Source: Echinometra lucunter (Eukaryota; Echinodermata; Echinoidea; Camarodonta; Echinometridae). Taken from it: a stretch of 64,000 bases of DNA. Made by a program: the position numbers and the translations under genes. Below the pieces are notes generated by a model. The model did not search any database and was not told the origin of the DNA. It saw only the letters and a program-made list of their open reading frames with translations. Within the stretch, counting starts at the first letter, position 1, and the number at the start of each line of letters is the position of its first letter. Below are positions 26,101-38,042 of this stretch, in pieces. The DNA lies in NCBI GenBank assembly GCA_029962745.1, contig CM057167.1, positions 19,000,054 to 19,064,053 on the forward strand, read 5' to 3'.

Positions 26101-29100
26101 TGATTTTCAATCGAAATCAATGTATTTTGACTAATTTTCTCACGAAAAGTTATGAGCTGACCAAAAAAAATTGAGTATGAGGTATGACGTAAAAGTGGGT
26201 ACCCAGCTTCGCGCATTGCTGTAGTGCTACGCACTAGACTGTACAACATGTATTATACCTTGCGCGCATTTTGCTAGAAGTGCGCGACAAGGTACCCATT
26301 TTGACATCATTTTGACGTCAAAGTGGGTATCCAGTTGAAACTGGGTCACACCTGAGGGGTCAAAAATATCCTGAAATCTTACCACATTTGGGGGTTTCCT
26401 TGGCAACAGGACTTCTAAAAAAACTTTAGACAGATGATTTTCTGCTAATAAAATCATGCTCTTTTAAATGAACTAACATTGTTTCAGCATTGGGTACCCC
26501 CTTTTAAGGGTTCAGTATGCATTTTAGTCAGCATACATGTATGGTTTCTGAGAGGGGCATCATCAGCCTCAATATTTAACTCTGTATTTTCATATTGTAC
26601 TGTAAAGTGATCTTCACAATAAAGTCTGCAAAAGAGACTAGCATACATTCAATGACACACCTAAAAACCGCCCACACACAACCCATGACTGTCTAGCAGC
26701 TGCCCTATGGCTTGAGAAAATGTAAACAAACATTACATGCATTTGTTAGGATCTACTACATGTATATTAATTTGTGATTGTGACCCTAGAATCATTAAAA
26801 AAAAAAAAAGAAAGAAAATAATCAACTAACTAAAAACACTAAGTGAATAAATAGATAATGAATGAAAGAATGACAATGACAGCATGAAATATAGTACAGT
26901 GTACATGTATCTATTTTTTTTTTGGGGGGGGGGGAGGGGAAGGGTTAACCCATTCATGACAGGAATTATTCAAAGCCTAATTAGATCAGCTTTTATTCTT
27001 CAAATTGGCAACACCAACATTTTCATTTTATTGCTACATTTTATTTATAAAACATCATGTATCAGAAATGAATATAAATTGACAGAAATTATGATAAGTC
27101 AAAAAGTTGCCAATTTGCAGGGGAAAATGGTGATTTTAAAATTTAAACTTTCTATCACATTGCCAATTTAAGGATTTTAATGCTTATTTTCCTTTAAAAA
27201 AGTTCAGCATCAAACAATGAATATTGATGCAACCAAAATGGGCACAGTTTGTGTAGAATTTTTTGCTCTTTCTGCACATGTATTTGGTAATGATTTCTAG
27301 AGCTTTGCATCAAAAGATATTAGGTCAAACCACAAAATGTGGACCTCTGTCACGAATGGGTTAAATAGATGTAAAGTACATTTTATGATGTACATGTATG
27401 TGTACAAGGTCATGGATGTTTACAAACATGTGTAGTATCTGATTGAGGCTGTACTTATTTAAAGACCATTACCCCCGATTTGATTCATTTATCTCTGTAA
27501 CACATTTGGCATGTTACCAATACTTTGCATGAAGAAAAATTGAATGCAGTGTGAATATAGAGAATGTTTACTTTGATTGTTCATGATGAAACAATTCCAA
27601 TGTAGCAAACAATGTACATGTAAATGTACTTGGCCAAACTGAACACACATTTGCTGACTGAAATAATTAGGCCCTGCTTTAAAAATCAAGATGTCTGAAT
27701 TGTATGTTACACAGTATACATGTACATGTATGTACCTACAAGCAGCGTCATAGCCAGGACTTTTTCAGTAGGGAGGCACTGGGAGGGGGGACACCCCCTT
27801 TCTGTAGGGGGGCACAGGAGGCATGTTTTGTTTGTTTTTTGTGTTTTTGTTTGTTTGTTTCTGGGATTTTTGGTGGGGGCACCTGGGGGCATAGGAAATC
27901 TGTGGGGAGGCACCCCCTCCCCAGGCCCCCATGGCTACACTGCTGTCTACAGGCATGGCAGTACATAATAACAACTACATGTAATGCATGTGGGCCTACA
28001 ATACCAACCTCAGAAAAACTACACTGCACACCCCCCCCCCCCAAAAAAAAAGAGACTCATGTAAGGGTATGATACCTCTTGGTTGGACTACTACGTACTA
28101 CCCCCCCCCCCCCTCCCCCCCTCCAATAAAAGAGATTTATGTAAGGGATATCATATGAATACGTTTGTCACAAGGCTGACTATGACAGAGATGATTACTC
28201 ATCCCACACTGTTACTTTATTTAGATCAGGCCATGGATCTACATGTATACATTTGCAAAAGAACTTCTTGTGGCAGAGCATTCACACTATAAACATTGTA
28301 TACAGAGTAATTAGTTTACCCTAAATGAAAGAAGTGTACATGTACATGTACAATAGAGATACATGTGTATAAAGGAATGTTTGATTTAAAGAAATTTCTT
28401 TGGGAAAGGTCAGCTTATATTTCATGTACATACATTGTGGGCATGCATGAGGCAAAGGTACAAAACAAAAGCTTGAGTAGGTCATTCATACCAGTTCTGC
28501 ATATTGGCTACCATTCAATGGGTATGTTCCAACTGTTTAATGGACCTGTTTTATTTCTTGAGTCTACATCTAAAACAATGATTATATCCCTGTTCTATGA
28601 CTGTAAACGGTACAAAACTTCTTATAAACAAAATTCAGAAAGAAAAAAAATACCAGTACTTATAATGAACAGTGTTATACAGCTACATGTACAAGTACAC
28701 TGTAAAGTTCACTTGTCTGAATGAGGGGTTGCTAAAGTAACTGAACACTCTTCACAGGACGATCATGTTTTTATGAGTCAGCTGCCTATCTCATAACGTG
28801 ATTTCCTTTATCCAAGGACCAAAGGTAAACAATAACAGCTTGAGTTACAAGGAAATCATGTTATCAGCTCATATACACTGTAACAGGCTTAAAATAACAC
28901 CTTGAGAGACAATTTGTTATTAATTTCTGTCTGTATATAAACCTAGTGATTTACAATAATTGAAATTATGTAACACAATTTTCTGCCTCTAAAGCCCATA
29001 CCTACATTGCGCACATTCTCTCCTTTTAAGTACATGTATTTATTGCCACTCACACTAGTGCTCGGTTATACTAACCTCGCACAACAGACGTGCTGTAAAG

Positions 29101-31205
29101 TAGTGTCCTACCAATGAATTTTTGGGGACAGAGGACTAGGAGCAAGAGCTGTGCCACCAGTGATCAAAAAGATATTTTTCAAAATTCACTTGATCAAGAT
29201 AATTTACATCCAGGTGAAGGAATGGAATGGAAATAGGATATTTTATTATCCTACATGTAGGTGTAAAAAAACAAATACTGTATATGAATTTGTTGATTAT
29301 TTTTAGTGATTTCAATCTCTGACTATAGAGGGCAGCATATCACATAAATTTGCACAGCTCAGCATACCAATGTAACCCTGTGTGATTTATTGCTATCTCT
29401 GAAATTGTCATGTACATGTACATATTAAATGTAATTGCAATTTTTTTCACAGCAATGGTCTCATGGTTTGCCTTACAGTAATGATCTTGTGAATTAACTG
29501 TCTGACTTACTGTAATTGTTTCTTAAGTAAGGACTTGCACTGTTTCAAAGTATTTGTTTTTCAAAATTACTATTTTACCTACCTTGACTTTGCCTTTACG
29601 TATCTAATTTGGTTATACACTGTAGTTTAACAATCTCTTCAGATAGAACTAGAGTTATTTTTCAAAATATTATCTCTCCTTGATCTTTAAGTTAACCAAT
29701 ATTAAATTCAATCTTCCCCATTTCATTTTTTATCTTTTTAAAATCCTGATTCATTTGCATTGATGATTTGGTCTCAAACAATTTTGTATTCTCGTGATAT
29801 TTTATTCAATCTCTTTTTCCTTTCTCTTTTACTTGGTAAGTACATTATTTGTATCGAATCATTCCCGAGGTGTACTGCATGTACAAGTCGGAATAGGGGA
29901 CCCTCAGGGTTTCAATAATCACATGTTCGTCAGTACATGTAAGTTTGCCTGCCTAATTCCTGGCAACTTGTCGGTAGTTACACTTGGAGGATCAAATACA
30001 TTCAACCTTCTTATAACACATTATTAATTTGATCATCTTTGTAATGTTATTTTTAATGCTCTTTGATATGCTGAATAAAATAATAATCATAATAATTTCA
30101 CTTCATCTACTAGTATGAACTATGATGGAATGCACATGATTATACTGTACATGTACATTGTAGGTGACTGGATCTTATTCTAACTCATTAACAAATTTCT
30201 CTTCATCTTCCACTATTTAAACAATTTTTTTTTCGTCAAACATGATTTGAGGTAGTTTTCTCGTTGTGCTGCCCAGCACAATGAGATTGCAAGCACAACG
30301 CTACAGAGCCCTTCTGTCTCTAAAATTTTATTGTAAAAAGGAGGAGTGCCGACCCTCCCGTAAGAGGCTAACAACGGCTGTTAGAGACAGAACACTTCGG
30401 TCTGAGACTTAAACAGGTTTAAAAAGGGGCATTTCTCGTTGGTATGAAGGGGGCACTTTTGGGTGTGAGAAGTCGAACTTCCGGTTGACCCTCGGCGGAG
30501 AGAACAAAATTTCTGAGTGCAGATGAAGCAATAAAGCATCGTTTTTTAAGTTTTGAATTGTCAAAATAAACATGAGAGGTGAAAAAACATCAATCAAACA
30601 TTCAGTTTTAAGGTAATGTCACTTTTACAGCTGAGAGAATTCAGCTGCATCACAAACTCGATGTTGTCGCAATTTTTGCAGCGGGTTCACAGTGATTGCC
30701 CGCTTGTAGAGCGCTGTCGCAAAGCGACAGCACTGCGTATAGTTAGGATGGCCATGAACTTAGACACACGAATGACACTGTTTCAGGAAATGTAGCCCAT
30801 TTCTGATCTAAGCCCCCTCCCCCCCCCCCCCCTATAAAGACGTGACATTTTTTTAAATTTTTTTTTTTTTTTTATACACGGCTCACATTCATTCTCAGCT
30901 CATCTTGAATATGACCCCCTTTCTTTTCTGATCGCAATGCAATGGCATGCCAATGGCAAATGCGCCTGTTGAACTCACCAGAATACGACGTTCACACACA
31001 GGAACAACACGGCACTGGGTTGCGTGTTTTCCCACACCAAAAGACTCTGAATATTCATCACTAGACCTTCTACAGGGCTCAGAACACTCCTTAGACGTTC
31101 TTCTCTTGCCCTTATTATAGCTTCTCTTTCTAATTCCTTCATTTTATCCTTAGGAAGGGCACAAGGACCCAAAGAAATGTCTCCTTTCAGCTCCTCGCCG
31201 TCCAT
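14866..31205 (-). CDS. RETREG: Reticulophagy regulator (RETREG/FAM134 family), complete eight-exon gene
   Basis: Exons in transcript order are 31205-30979, 22489-22383, 21435-21408 (28-nt micro-exon), 21110-20984, 20110-20026, 18920-18786, 16262-16038 and 15569-14866. The sum is 1638 nt, in frame throughout: 545 residues plus TAA at 14866. Every intron has GT-AG borders. Residues about 63-105 and 164-205 form two long hydrophobic hairpins (reticulon-homology domain), the second containing IGYYIPGVLISY and LLLWPAYLYHDV. RLLSVPELC (about 128-136) is a family signature. The LC3-interacting motif FEML is at 499-502 inside an acidic EFEMLDSSEL context, corresponding to FELL in the human proteins. 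Known role: an ER membrane-shaping receptor that tethers ER to autophagosomes. The length resembles RETREG2 (543). Which vertebrate paralogue is closest cannot be decided by eye. The start is the ATG at 31203-31205 before a Lys/Glu-rich helix. Confidence 0.93.
16038..16262 (-). CDS. RETREG: RETREG exon 7 (Arg-rich then Ser/Asp-rich linker)
   Basis: This exon encodes residues 237-311: an RRRSSR basic patch, an acidic DDESSSDSELNEF segment and a Pro/Thr-rich stretch. It corresponds to the ESESEAELAGF-like region of vertebrate FAM134 proteins. It joins in frame to exon 6 (codon split C/GT) and exon 8 (codon split G/AG). The Ser/Asp clusters look like CK2-type phosphorylation targets, which is an inference. 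Confidence 0.88.
16985..17166. mobile_element. MITE with TGGAAACTCAG ends
   Basis: The terminal inverted repeats are TTGGAAACTCAGTATA on the left and GCTGAGTTTCCACTGTA on the right. The interior repeats TGATATAACAA motifs and AGGTAATTTT twice. It lies in RETREG intron 6. Confidence 0.75.
17346..17555. mobile_element. MITE, AAGACCACCTG family, copy 2
   Basis: The left end ATACAATCAAACCTG is the imperfect complement of the right end CAGGTTTCACTGTAT. The interior contains AAGACCACCTG. It is related to 10530-10733. Confidence 0.7.
17633..18045 (+). mobile_element. TTAA-flanked MITE, AACCCATTCGTGACAG family, copy 1
   Basis: TTAA lies at both ends. The inverted ends are AACCCATT(T)GTGACAGG and CTGTCACGAATGGGTT. 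The 413-bp body matches 26945-27364 and, reversed, 60902-61318 over its full length. Repeated internal AATTGGCAA and GCCAATTTG motifs also occur. It lies in RETREG intron 6. Confidence 0.9.
18449..18472. repeat. C24 homopolymer
   Basis: An uninterrupted C run in RETREG intron 6. Confidence 0.9.
18608..18761. mobile_element. GTTTCAC/GTGAAACAGGA foldback, diverged family copy
   Basis: The ends GTCCTGTTTCACAAAACTT and AGTTTCGTGAAACAGGAC form the inverted repeat. Its right border lies only 25 nt from the RETREG exon 6 splice donor (18785/18784), so the element sits just inside the intron. Confidence 0.7.
20129..20168. repeat. (AG)n microsatellite beside the RETREG exon 5 acceptor
   Basis: About 19 AG dinucleotides, read as (CT)n on the coding strand. 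The tract starts about 18 nt upstream of the exon 5 acceptor (AG at 20112-20111), so it occupies the position of the polypyrimidine tract. Confidence 0.9.
20463..20608. mobile_element. Small foldback, CATGGGTAC ends
   Basis: The left part (TTCCATGGGTAC, TTTGACAAAATTA) is complementary to the right part (TAATTTTGTCAAAAT, GTACCCATGGTAC). The 146-bp palindrome lies in RETREG intron 4. Confidence 0.7.
22537..22957. mobile_element. GTTCGTTATTCCGAA foldback/minisatellite
   Basis: The left half carries repeated GTTCGTTA(T/G)TCCGAA units with AAAATGAAATAA spacers. The right half carries the complement (TTCGGAATAACGAAC). It ends about 50 nt upstream of the RETREG exon 2 acceptor in intron 1. Confidence 0.85.
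23072..23277. repeat. Two-copy tandem duplication
   Basis: Two direct copies of a segment of about 123 bp share GAATGATGTTCCTAT, TTTAGTGCGGAAAAATTGCT and ATAGCCAAAATAAAAA. They lie between RETREG exon 2 and its partial duplicate. Confidence 0.8.
23297..23359 (-). pseudogene. Partial duplicate of RETREG exon 2 with in-frame stop
   Basis: From 23359 downward the sequence repeats the first 54 nt of exon 2 (22489-22436), with about 45 matches counted by eye, and keeps the AG acceptor. Spliced in the same phase it would read LAVTMNQSLIFISVMMCLA and then TAA (23299-23301), against LAVTTNQRVVFISAMICFI in the true exon. A possible donor GTAAAA follows at 23296. It is either a dead exon copy or an alternative poison exon. 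Confidence 0.7.
24766..25322. mobile_element. TTAA-flanked long hairpin element
   Basis: Near-complete palindrome: left arm 24766-25041, loop about 21 nt, right arm 25063-25322. The ends are TTAAAGGGAAAGTCCACCT and AGGTGGACTTTGCCTTTAA. The same peptide-like frame appears from both arms simply because they are inverted copies. It lies in RETREG intron 1 and would fold into a long RNA hairpin in the pre-mRNA. Confidence 0.88.
26945..27364 (+). mobile_element. TTAA-flanked MITE, AACCCATTCGTGACAG family, copy 2
   Basis: A full-length copy with TTAA at 26945-26948 and 27361-27364. It has the same orientation as 17633-18045, with few differences by eye, and lies in RETREG intron 1. Confidence 0.9.
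27740..27950. mobile_element. MITE with CATAGCCAGG / ATGGCTACACTGCTG ends
   Basis: The left end AGCAGCGTCATAGCCAGG is complementary to the right end CATGGCTACACTGCTG. The interior is rich in GGGGGCAC and T/G runs. Long overlapping frames here are low-complexity by-products. Confidence 0.65.
30464..30747 (+). repeat. Dispersed repeat, copy 2 (partner at 944-1241)
   Basis: This is the second copy of the repeat upstream of ZNF622. It lies in RETREG intron 1, about 230 nt downstream of the exon 1 donor. The shared ACTTCCGG core is an ETS-type site (CCGGAAGT on the minus strand). Confidence 0.8.
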
Positions 31206-31660
31206 CTTGCCATTTAATTATGAATTTGGTTTGTTATGGTATGACATCACAGAAGACTCGTCCACTTAGTCGAATCGGGGATATCTTGAAACAGGTGGAG
31301 AGGGGCATTTGTTTTGCTAGCTCGCCTACCTATCGTACTTGAACATTTTAACAGTTTTCTCCACTTGAAAAAAAAGTAGGTTTATTTTTTTTTAAATAAA
31401 ATCATCCATTTCCATCTCTCTTGTTTCCTCAAAATATTCTCTTTACTGCTGACTTGATCTCACAGAATTTTCTGGTCTCTTCTCACCTCACTCTGTATTT
31501 CTCATATTCTTTTTATTTGATTTTGCTCTCTCCGTCTTCTTCCTTTTGTGTGTGTGTGTTTTGTTTATTAGTACTTTGTACTTGTGATAAAATATAAGGG
31601 GGAACAATGGATCTTCATTCTTCTAGCCCATTTTTATCCATTCACTGTTAATCTTTTTAG

Positions 31661-31681
31661 CCCCCCCCCCCCCCCCCCCCC
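31661..31681. repeat. C21 homopolymer followed by CT repeats
   Basis: An uninterrupted run of 21 C followed closely by a short (CT)n tract. Confidence 0.9.
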
Positions 31682-33223
31682 ACCTCTCTCTCTCTGACTT
31701 ATTCCCATTTCCACCCCTCCTCCTTTTTCCATCTCCTTTATAGCCGTCTCCCAATTTACAAATTTTTCTTGTATAATTTGGGCATAATAAAAACAGATAA
31801 TTAAAGTTCCATATTACTTCCATTTCATCCAATGCACAATCCTTCTTAAGAACAGAAAGAGGAAAGAAGACAGAGGAAGACGAAAAGAAAAGGGAAGGAG
31901 AAAGAGAAGAAAGAAGAGAAAGTGAGGTAGAAAGGGGAAGCCAAGATAATGGCGGGAAGACAAGATAATAGCAGGACGATGATAATGATACAAGATACAC
32001 TCTTTATTTCTCCATTTGATCGAAAAGATTTATTGAAAAGCAACATCCCACAAAAAATTGAGTCATTGAGAAAGTACTGATAAACAGATGACCTCTACAT
32101 AGTACACCCGAGCTTAGAAAAATAGAATAAACATTCATAAATATTCATGAGAATTAGAAAAAAAAAAACCAGAGTTCATGGAATACACAATTTAATTCTC
32201 TTTGTCACCAAAAAGCAGGGTATTTTCTCTGCCAGTACAAGAAAACCCTATATACCTGAGATAACATGCCTCTTTGTTGCTCACAACATTTATATCCAGC
32301 TGAGAACCATGTAGACGTTGTCCAAAATTCATAAAAGCATACTGATTTCTGTTCAGGCTCAATCCTTGTCAGAATCGGTCCTCTCATTTATTGAGTGCCA
32401 AATGTCACACTATTCATTCTATAAAGATAACCCAAATCAGTAAAAATATAAATAACATTGGCTGCCTGCAAGAAGGCTGGTACTACTGATACATGATAAG
32501 CAAACTATAACATACAACTGTTGTTAATTTTCCTTGTGATAATGAATTCATAAAGTTTATTCCTTTCAAAAGAATTTTACAGAAAAAAAAAGCTGGACTT
32601 GGAACTCCATAAACCAGTGGACTACCAAAGTAAAGTAAAGCCAGGTTTGACTGACGTCTACCTCTGTGAATATTGGCTTAAGACTTTGGGGTCCTAAGGG
32701 CCAAATCCTACCGTAGTAATAACAATTTTGCTGAGGGCCAGAAGGGCACTTCACTCTTATCATTCTAAAGGCTTGTTCACATTTGAAGCGGTAAACGCCC
32801 ACTGATTTATTTCCATGTAAATGAATGGGATACAAGTGGGCAACAAAATAAAAGACTACTGAGGCAAAAAGCATCTTTTTTGCCTCCCGACAGCAAAAAG
32901 ATGTGGACCAATCAAATTCTTCTACAGTTTAGGTGTAAAATATGATGGCATGAGTTTGTCTGGGCAACTTTTGGCAAAACTCTCTTATATTTGAGCGTGT
33001 AATATCATTAATGCATCAATAATGTGCATTTCATTATCGCGATAAGTACAAAAATGTGGGGGTTCTGAATATGATATCTGAATAAGCCTTTTAACAGATT
33101 GCCATTCTGGCTCTGAGCAGAAAAATTACTTATCCATAATTGTGAATAGAACCAGCCTGTACACATTGGACATTGCAGAATGTATCAACTGCAGAACCAT
33201 AAGGGCATTATCCCCCTTATGAA

Positions 33224-33626
33224 TTCAAACCCAAAGCAGTACATTTATTGTACATTTATTGTCCAGAATGCCAGCAATCACCCCTCTTTATACATGAGCA
33301 GAAAGCGAGAAATTTACTGATAATTTTGAGTTTATTTCCAATACAGTATGTTGTGCTGTTATCAAATAAGAGCAATTTAAACGTAACTAATCATTAAACA
33401 CACTGACTTGGCAATGCAGAGAAAATCATATAATCACTATTCCCATGTGCAAATTGGCAATTTTTCAATTAAATTTTGCAATTCATTTTGGTTCATGTTA
33501 TATCCATTTTCATCATTTAAAAAAATATATGTATGAATGGAAGATGATGATACAATTGTTGCCAATTTGAGGAATGAAAGTTGTTTAATTTAGACCTTAA
33601 GAAAGCTATGTACTGCTTTGGATTAA
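33224..33626. mobile_element. CCAAAGCAGTACA family MITE, copy 1
   Basis: The left CCCAAAGCAGTACAT and right ATGTACTGCTTTGGATTAA are inverted ends. The body matches 51182-51597 in the same orientation (AGCA(A/G)TTTAA, TAACTAATCATTAAAC, TTGGCAATGCAGAGA). TTAA is intact on the right and worn on the left. Confidence 0.75.
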
Positions 33627-35971
33627 CGCCATTCTGCCTCTCAGCTGGTGATACTACATTTCAAATATCAATCACTTTCCATTCATTGACAGTATTATCA
33701 TATATTAATATCTTCTTAAATTACAAGCCGGCCACATATACATATCATATTAAACATTCAACATCTTTACAAAAGTAGAAGAATTATTTCTCTTTGAATA
33801 ACAGATCAGAGTGGAGACCTTTACAAATGCCACTAGTAACAGAAGGCCACATGACAAGTATCTGATCGAAAGACTTAAAGTTTCATACCCAATGCTCGAA
33901 AATGTAAACAGTTTTCACCTCCCCAAAGATGGATAAAATTACGAATAACTTTAAAATGTAGATATTAGACATGAACCTGCTTAGCATCACTATTATTGTC
34001 ATAATTATACACCTACAACATACTTGTACCTAAATTTGCATTGTAGTTTATGATTGTTACACTACATGCCTCACAAGGAATGACTATTAAAAGTCCAAGT
34101 TATATCAAAAGTTTATAAATGCGATTAGCACTACTTTTCTCATTTTGTTCTTTTATACACACAAGCCTATATGATTACCGGTACATGAAATTTTGAACAT
34201 GATTTTGGCATAATCTATAAATTTGAGCAAAGGATTAACAGTTAGAATTCATATTTCAAATAATCATATTTGCTTTATATTTCAATATAATCATCATTAC
34301 AAATCTACATCCTTAATATTGACAACAGGATAAATACTTTGCTTCTAGATATTTTCCAAGTTAAAGTACACAATTGCATTGAAAAGAAGGCATGGCAAAA
34401 ATTGATGCTTATTGTATAAATACAAAAAGCTGCATTGAAATGAAGACTTGCATGCGATACTGAATAAGCAGAAAAGGTCTTCCAAAACCTCTCACCATAA
34501 AGTGTTTACTAGTAATATAAACAATATTAATGTAGACAACAAAAAGAAATGTTAAATACACCATACTTTGTGATATGGGTTATCAATCATTGAGGGATAA
34601 AAAGGGAGTAAGAAATGTAAAAGTTAATAAATGACAAGTAAATAAAAAATAGTGGCAGTCTACTTTACGAACTGAGATGTACCAAACAGATGGGATTAGT
34701 TACGTCATTATCATGGCATGATTCGAGTTTGAACCCGGTTCCGATCAGAGTCAGTTTGTTGGTGAAGACAAAGAACTGATTGCAGATGCTACAGCTAGAC
34801 CAACTCCTGCTCACAAAATGATGCGTATTTTGACCAAAAAAAAAAAATAATGCACTATCTAATAACCAAACCCCAACAACCAAGACAAGAGCAAATGAAT
34901 ACAAATATAAACCACATAATATTGAAATATGCACACCACATAGAACATGATATAGTTGTATATAAACAAGGGAAAATTTCTTCATCTCACACTTGAGTCA
35001 AATGTGTGTGAAATGAATACATATCAAATCATTACCTTTTACAGGAATTTCCCTTGTCTACACAATGTCCACATCTTGTCGAAGGAAATATATTTCAATG
35101 CTTTGCTTAACGCAAAATTCAGCATTTCAGCATGACAGTAATTTCAAATTTCATAATTATTCAAATCTCTATAAAATGTAAACATTCAAAGCAGCCTCAT
35201 GCATTCAGCAATACGTCAAGATAATTGATAATTTGCAAAGGTTAATAATGTGACTATAATTTCAAAATCCTTCAGAGCAGCCTCATAAATTCAGCATTAC
35301 CACAATACATCATTATTTGGAAAATTTCAGGATATGCACATAATCCTATAACTACAAACATATATTTCCTAAATCATAGAGTTGCACATTATGTTAATAT
35401 GAAAAGCAAAGGAGTCCACAATTTCAACCTCGTCCAGTCAAAATTTGATTCAAGTTTTGCTACAATAATTGTTCTCTTCTCATTATTGCTTCTACATTGT
35501 ACTGCCATAGAATATGTTCCATAGAGATGAGAACAAAAAAAATCTATGTCATAAAGACCCACTGACTAAGCCTGTGGACTTGATGCCTTTCAGCTCTCCA
35601 CACATTTAATAAACTTACAAGGCAGTGCTTTGGTCCTCATTTTTCTTCAACAAGAGAGTGCTCTAAAGAGAAGCTTGAGTTCTGGAAAAGGTGAAAAATA
35701 CTTCTAAGCTTTCTAATTCTTTTTAAAATTATCTATATCAGTATGGAAGAATACCTTACATGTAATAAAAATATCACTTGAATAGGATTGCTCGTCAAAT
35801 GCTCTAAATATTACAAAGAGCTGGAGTACATGTATTTGAACTACCAGTAAACACTTGTGGGTAGCCCCATATACCCATTTCCATGTGCAGTGCAAGTGCT
35901 TTTCAGCAAGAATGGATTGATTTCTTGTCATTTTGCTGATTTCAAAACATCAGGGTACAAACAAATTTCAT

Positions 35972-36660
35972 TAGGGGAATTCACACACAAGGTAAAAAGT
36001 GAGATTCAAAAATTGATTTTCTAATCGTGATTAGAAAATTGATTCTACTTTGTGTGTGGACAGAATAATCTCACTAATAATGGTGATTCTAATTTCAACT
36101 CACAGTAATAAATGCGATTTTTCAGAATAATCGCAATCATTTGCCGTGCCGTGCGTTGTGTGTGTGAACGAAATCGCGATTAGAAAATCGATTTTATCTA
36201 TCCCATCCCTTTGCGTGTGTGCGATCCATGCGCTGTGCACGCAGTATGCAGTGTGTGCTACGTTACAGGATGCATGCACTCTATAAGCATGGATGCACTG
36301 CATGCTATCTTGACGCCGCTGATCTCGTCTATTAACCAAATATTTTATATAATATTACATAATTATTTAATATTCAATTATTGAGTTTGTTGCTGCACTT
36401 TCTGTAGCCCTTTTACTGTCAGTGTATTTTCCACCGTCCAGATCGTGTATAACAGAAGTGTGGGCTCTCCTGCCTGTTTCTGTTGTTACCTCGTGTGTGT
36501 GAATGGTCAAAAACAAAATCTGAATTTGAATCACGATTAGAATCGCGATCCAAAATTTGATTTTCACTTGCGTGTGAACGGTAGCAGTAAAACTGAAATT
36601 TGGATCGCGATTCAAATCACAATTAAAATTTCAATACCTCTTGTGTGTGAATGCGCCTAT
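35972..36660. mobile_element. Foldback with ATTCACACACAAG ends and internal CGATTAGAAAATCGAT motifs
   Basis: The left end TAGGGGAATTCACACACAAG is complementary to the right end CTTGTGTGTGAATGCGCCTA. The interior contains many self-complementary motifs such as TTTTCTAATCGTGATTAGAAAA and ATCGCGAT. Confidence 0.75.
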
Positions 36661-36730
36661 TGAATAGCTAATTAACCTTTCCCAATTTCTTTAAAAGTTT
36701 CTTTCATTCTTTCATATTTCAGTACATGAC

Positions 36731-36880
36731 CAGCGCCCCGTTTCATAAAACTTGTTATCAATAACAAGTTGCAATAACTGTTATGATCTACTGAAATCCT
36801 TTCATCTGATTGGCCAAGAGCAAATTCGTCATAGAAATGTGGCAGTTCTTACTGATAACAAATTTTATGAAACAGGTCCC
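36731..36880. mobile_element. GTTTCATAAAACTTGTTATC foldback family, copy
   Basis: The ends CCCGTTTCATAAAACTTGTT and ATTTTATGAAACAGGTCCC are inverted. The interior ATCTGATTGGCCAAGAGCAA block is shared with 37911-38042 and 63118-63260. Confidence 0.8.
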
Positions 36881-37677
36881 AGAACTCAAGTTTATCTTGG
36901 CAATTAACATGTAACTTAAATTGATAGAATAATCATGATTTTCATTAGTTAGTGGATGCAATTTTACCCTTTTGCATTAAACATTTCCATGCAATACATT
37001 GTACATGTACTTCATTCACCAAATAAGCAATGCTTAACAGATAAAACTGTTTCCCAACCCACATATGTAAGGCTAATTTTATATCAGTGTAACCATTATC
37101 AAAATAATTAGTATTCAGAAACTTTCATAACACTAAAAAGTAATAAAAAGAAAGTAAAACTTATTTAGGCCTACGACCAACCAGAAACTTCCCAAATATA
37201 CAATAACACATTTTCACCAAATCAGTTGACCACGCCCTTCATTATGTGTAACATTTGAACTTGTAACCAGCAAATGTGCAGAAAGACAGGTCTGTAACAA
37301 TCATACAAAAAAAGCATATCTAAAAAATACGAATCATAAAAAAGCTTAAATCTTCTAAAAAACCTGAGCTTTTAAGTATTGCAAAGCAATCAAAAGTGAT
37401 ATATCTGGAGCAGCGAGAGGAGATTTGAATGAATGATTGTGCCAAGCACAAAGAATGAACATGTGCAGTAATATCAGAATGTATCATAAAATACATATAC
37501 TCTCATTAAAGGCAATTTCTGTATTTGTCCTCAAAGGTAGTAACAGGTTAATTTTTCTTATAGCACATAAGCATTTGGCCATAATTTCATGGAGTTGGGG
37601 CACCTTTTGTGACATACATGTACCTCGATTTAAAAATCATGCCTCATTTATACTGGGCAAATATGTGCCAATAATGA

Positions 37678-37696
37678 CCCCCCCCCCCCCCCCCCC
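37678..37696. repeat. C19 homopolymer
   Basis: A run of 19 C followed by CCCCCC after a single T. Confidence 0.9.
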
Positions 37697-37910
37697 TCCC
37701 CCCTAAAAAATTGTGACCCTGCAAGGTTTACATCTCAAGCATCATGGTGTATTGCAATTTCAGACCCGAGGGTCTAATGCCTATGGTGCATAAATGTGAT
37801 GTCCATGTAACAGTGGTAAGTAAAGAGGTTAATTTACATTGTAACAAACCAGATTTCAAATTCAAACATGGATTACCGAGGTTAGATAACTTAACTACAT
37901 CTGGGGAGCG

Positions 37911-38042
37911 TTTCATGAAGAGTATTGTCAGTGATTTTTCACTGACAACTGTTATAAGCTACTGAAAATCCTCGCATCTGATTGGTCGTGAGCAAATTTG
38001 TCAATGAAAATCACTGACAAGACTCTTCATGAAACACTCCCC
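37911..38042. mobile_element. CTGGGGAGCGTTTCATGAAG foldback family, copy
   Basis: The ends are CTGGGGAGCGTTTCATGAAG and CTTCATGAAACACTCCCC. It contains TTTTCACTGACAACTGTTAT and ATTGGTCGTGAGCAAATT. It is very similar to 63118-63260, which is reversed. Confidence 0.85.

Noticed and set aside
27704..28072. Several overlapping frames of 68-122 codons on both strands
   Set aside because: They fall in a G/C-run-rich MITE with low-complexity translation and no homologous motif.
31623..32046. Minus-strand frames rich in Ser, Leu and Phe
   Set aside because: They derive from purine-rich plus-strand sequence and a C21/CT tract; no splice context or known motif.
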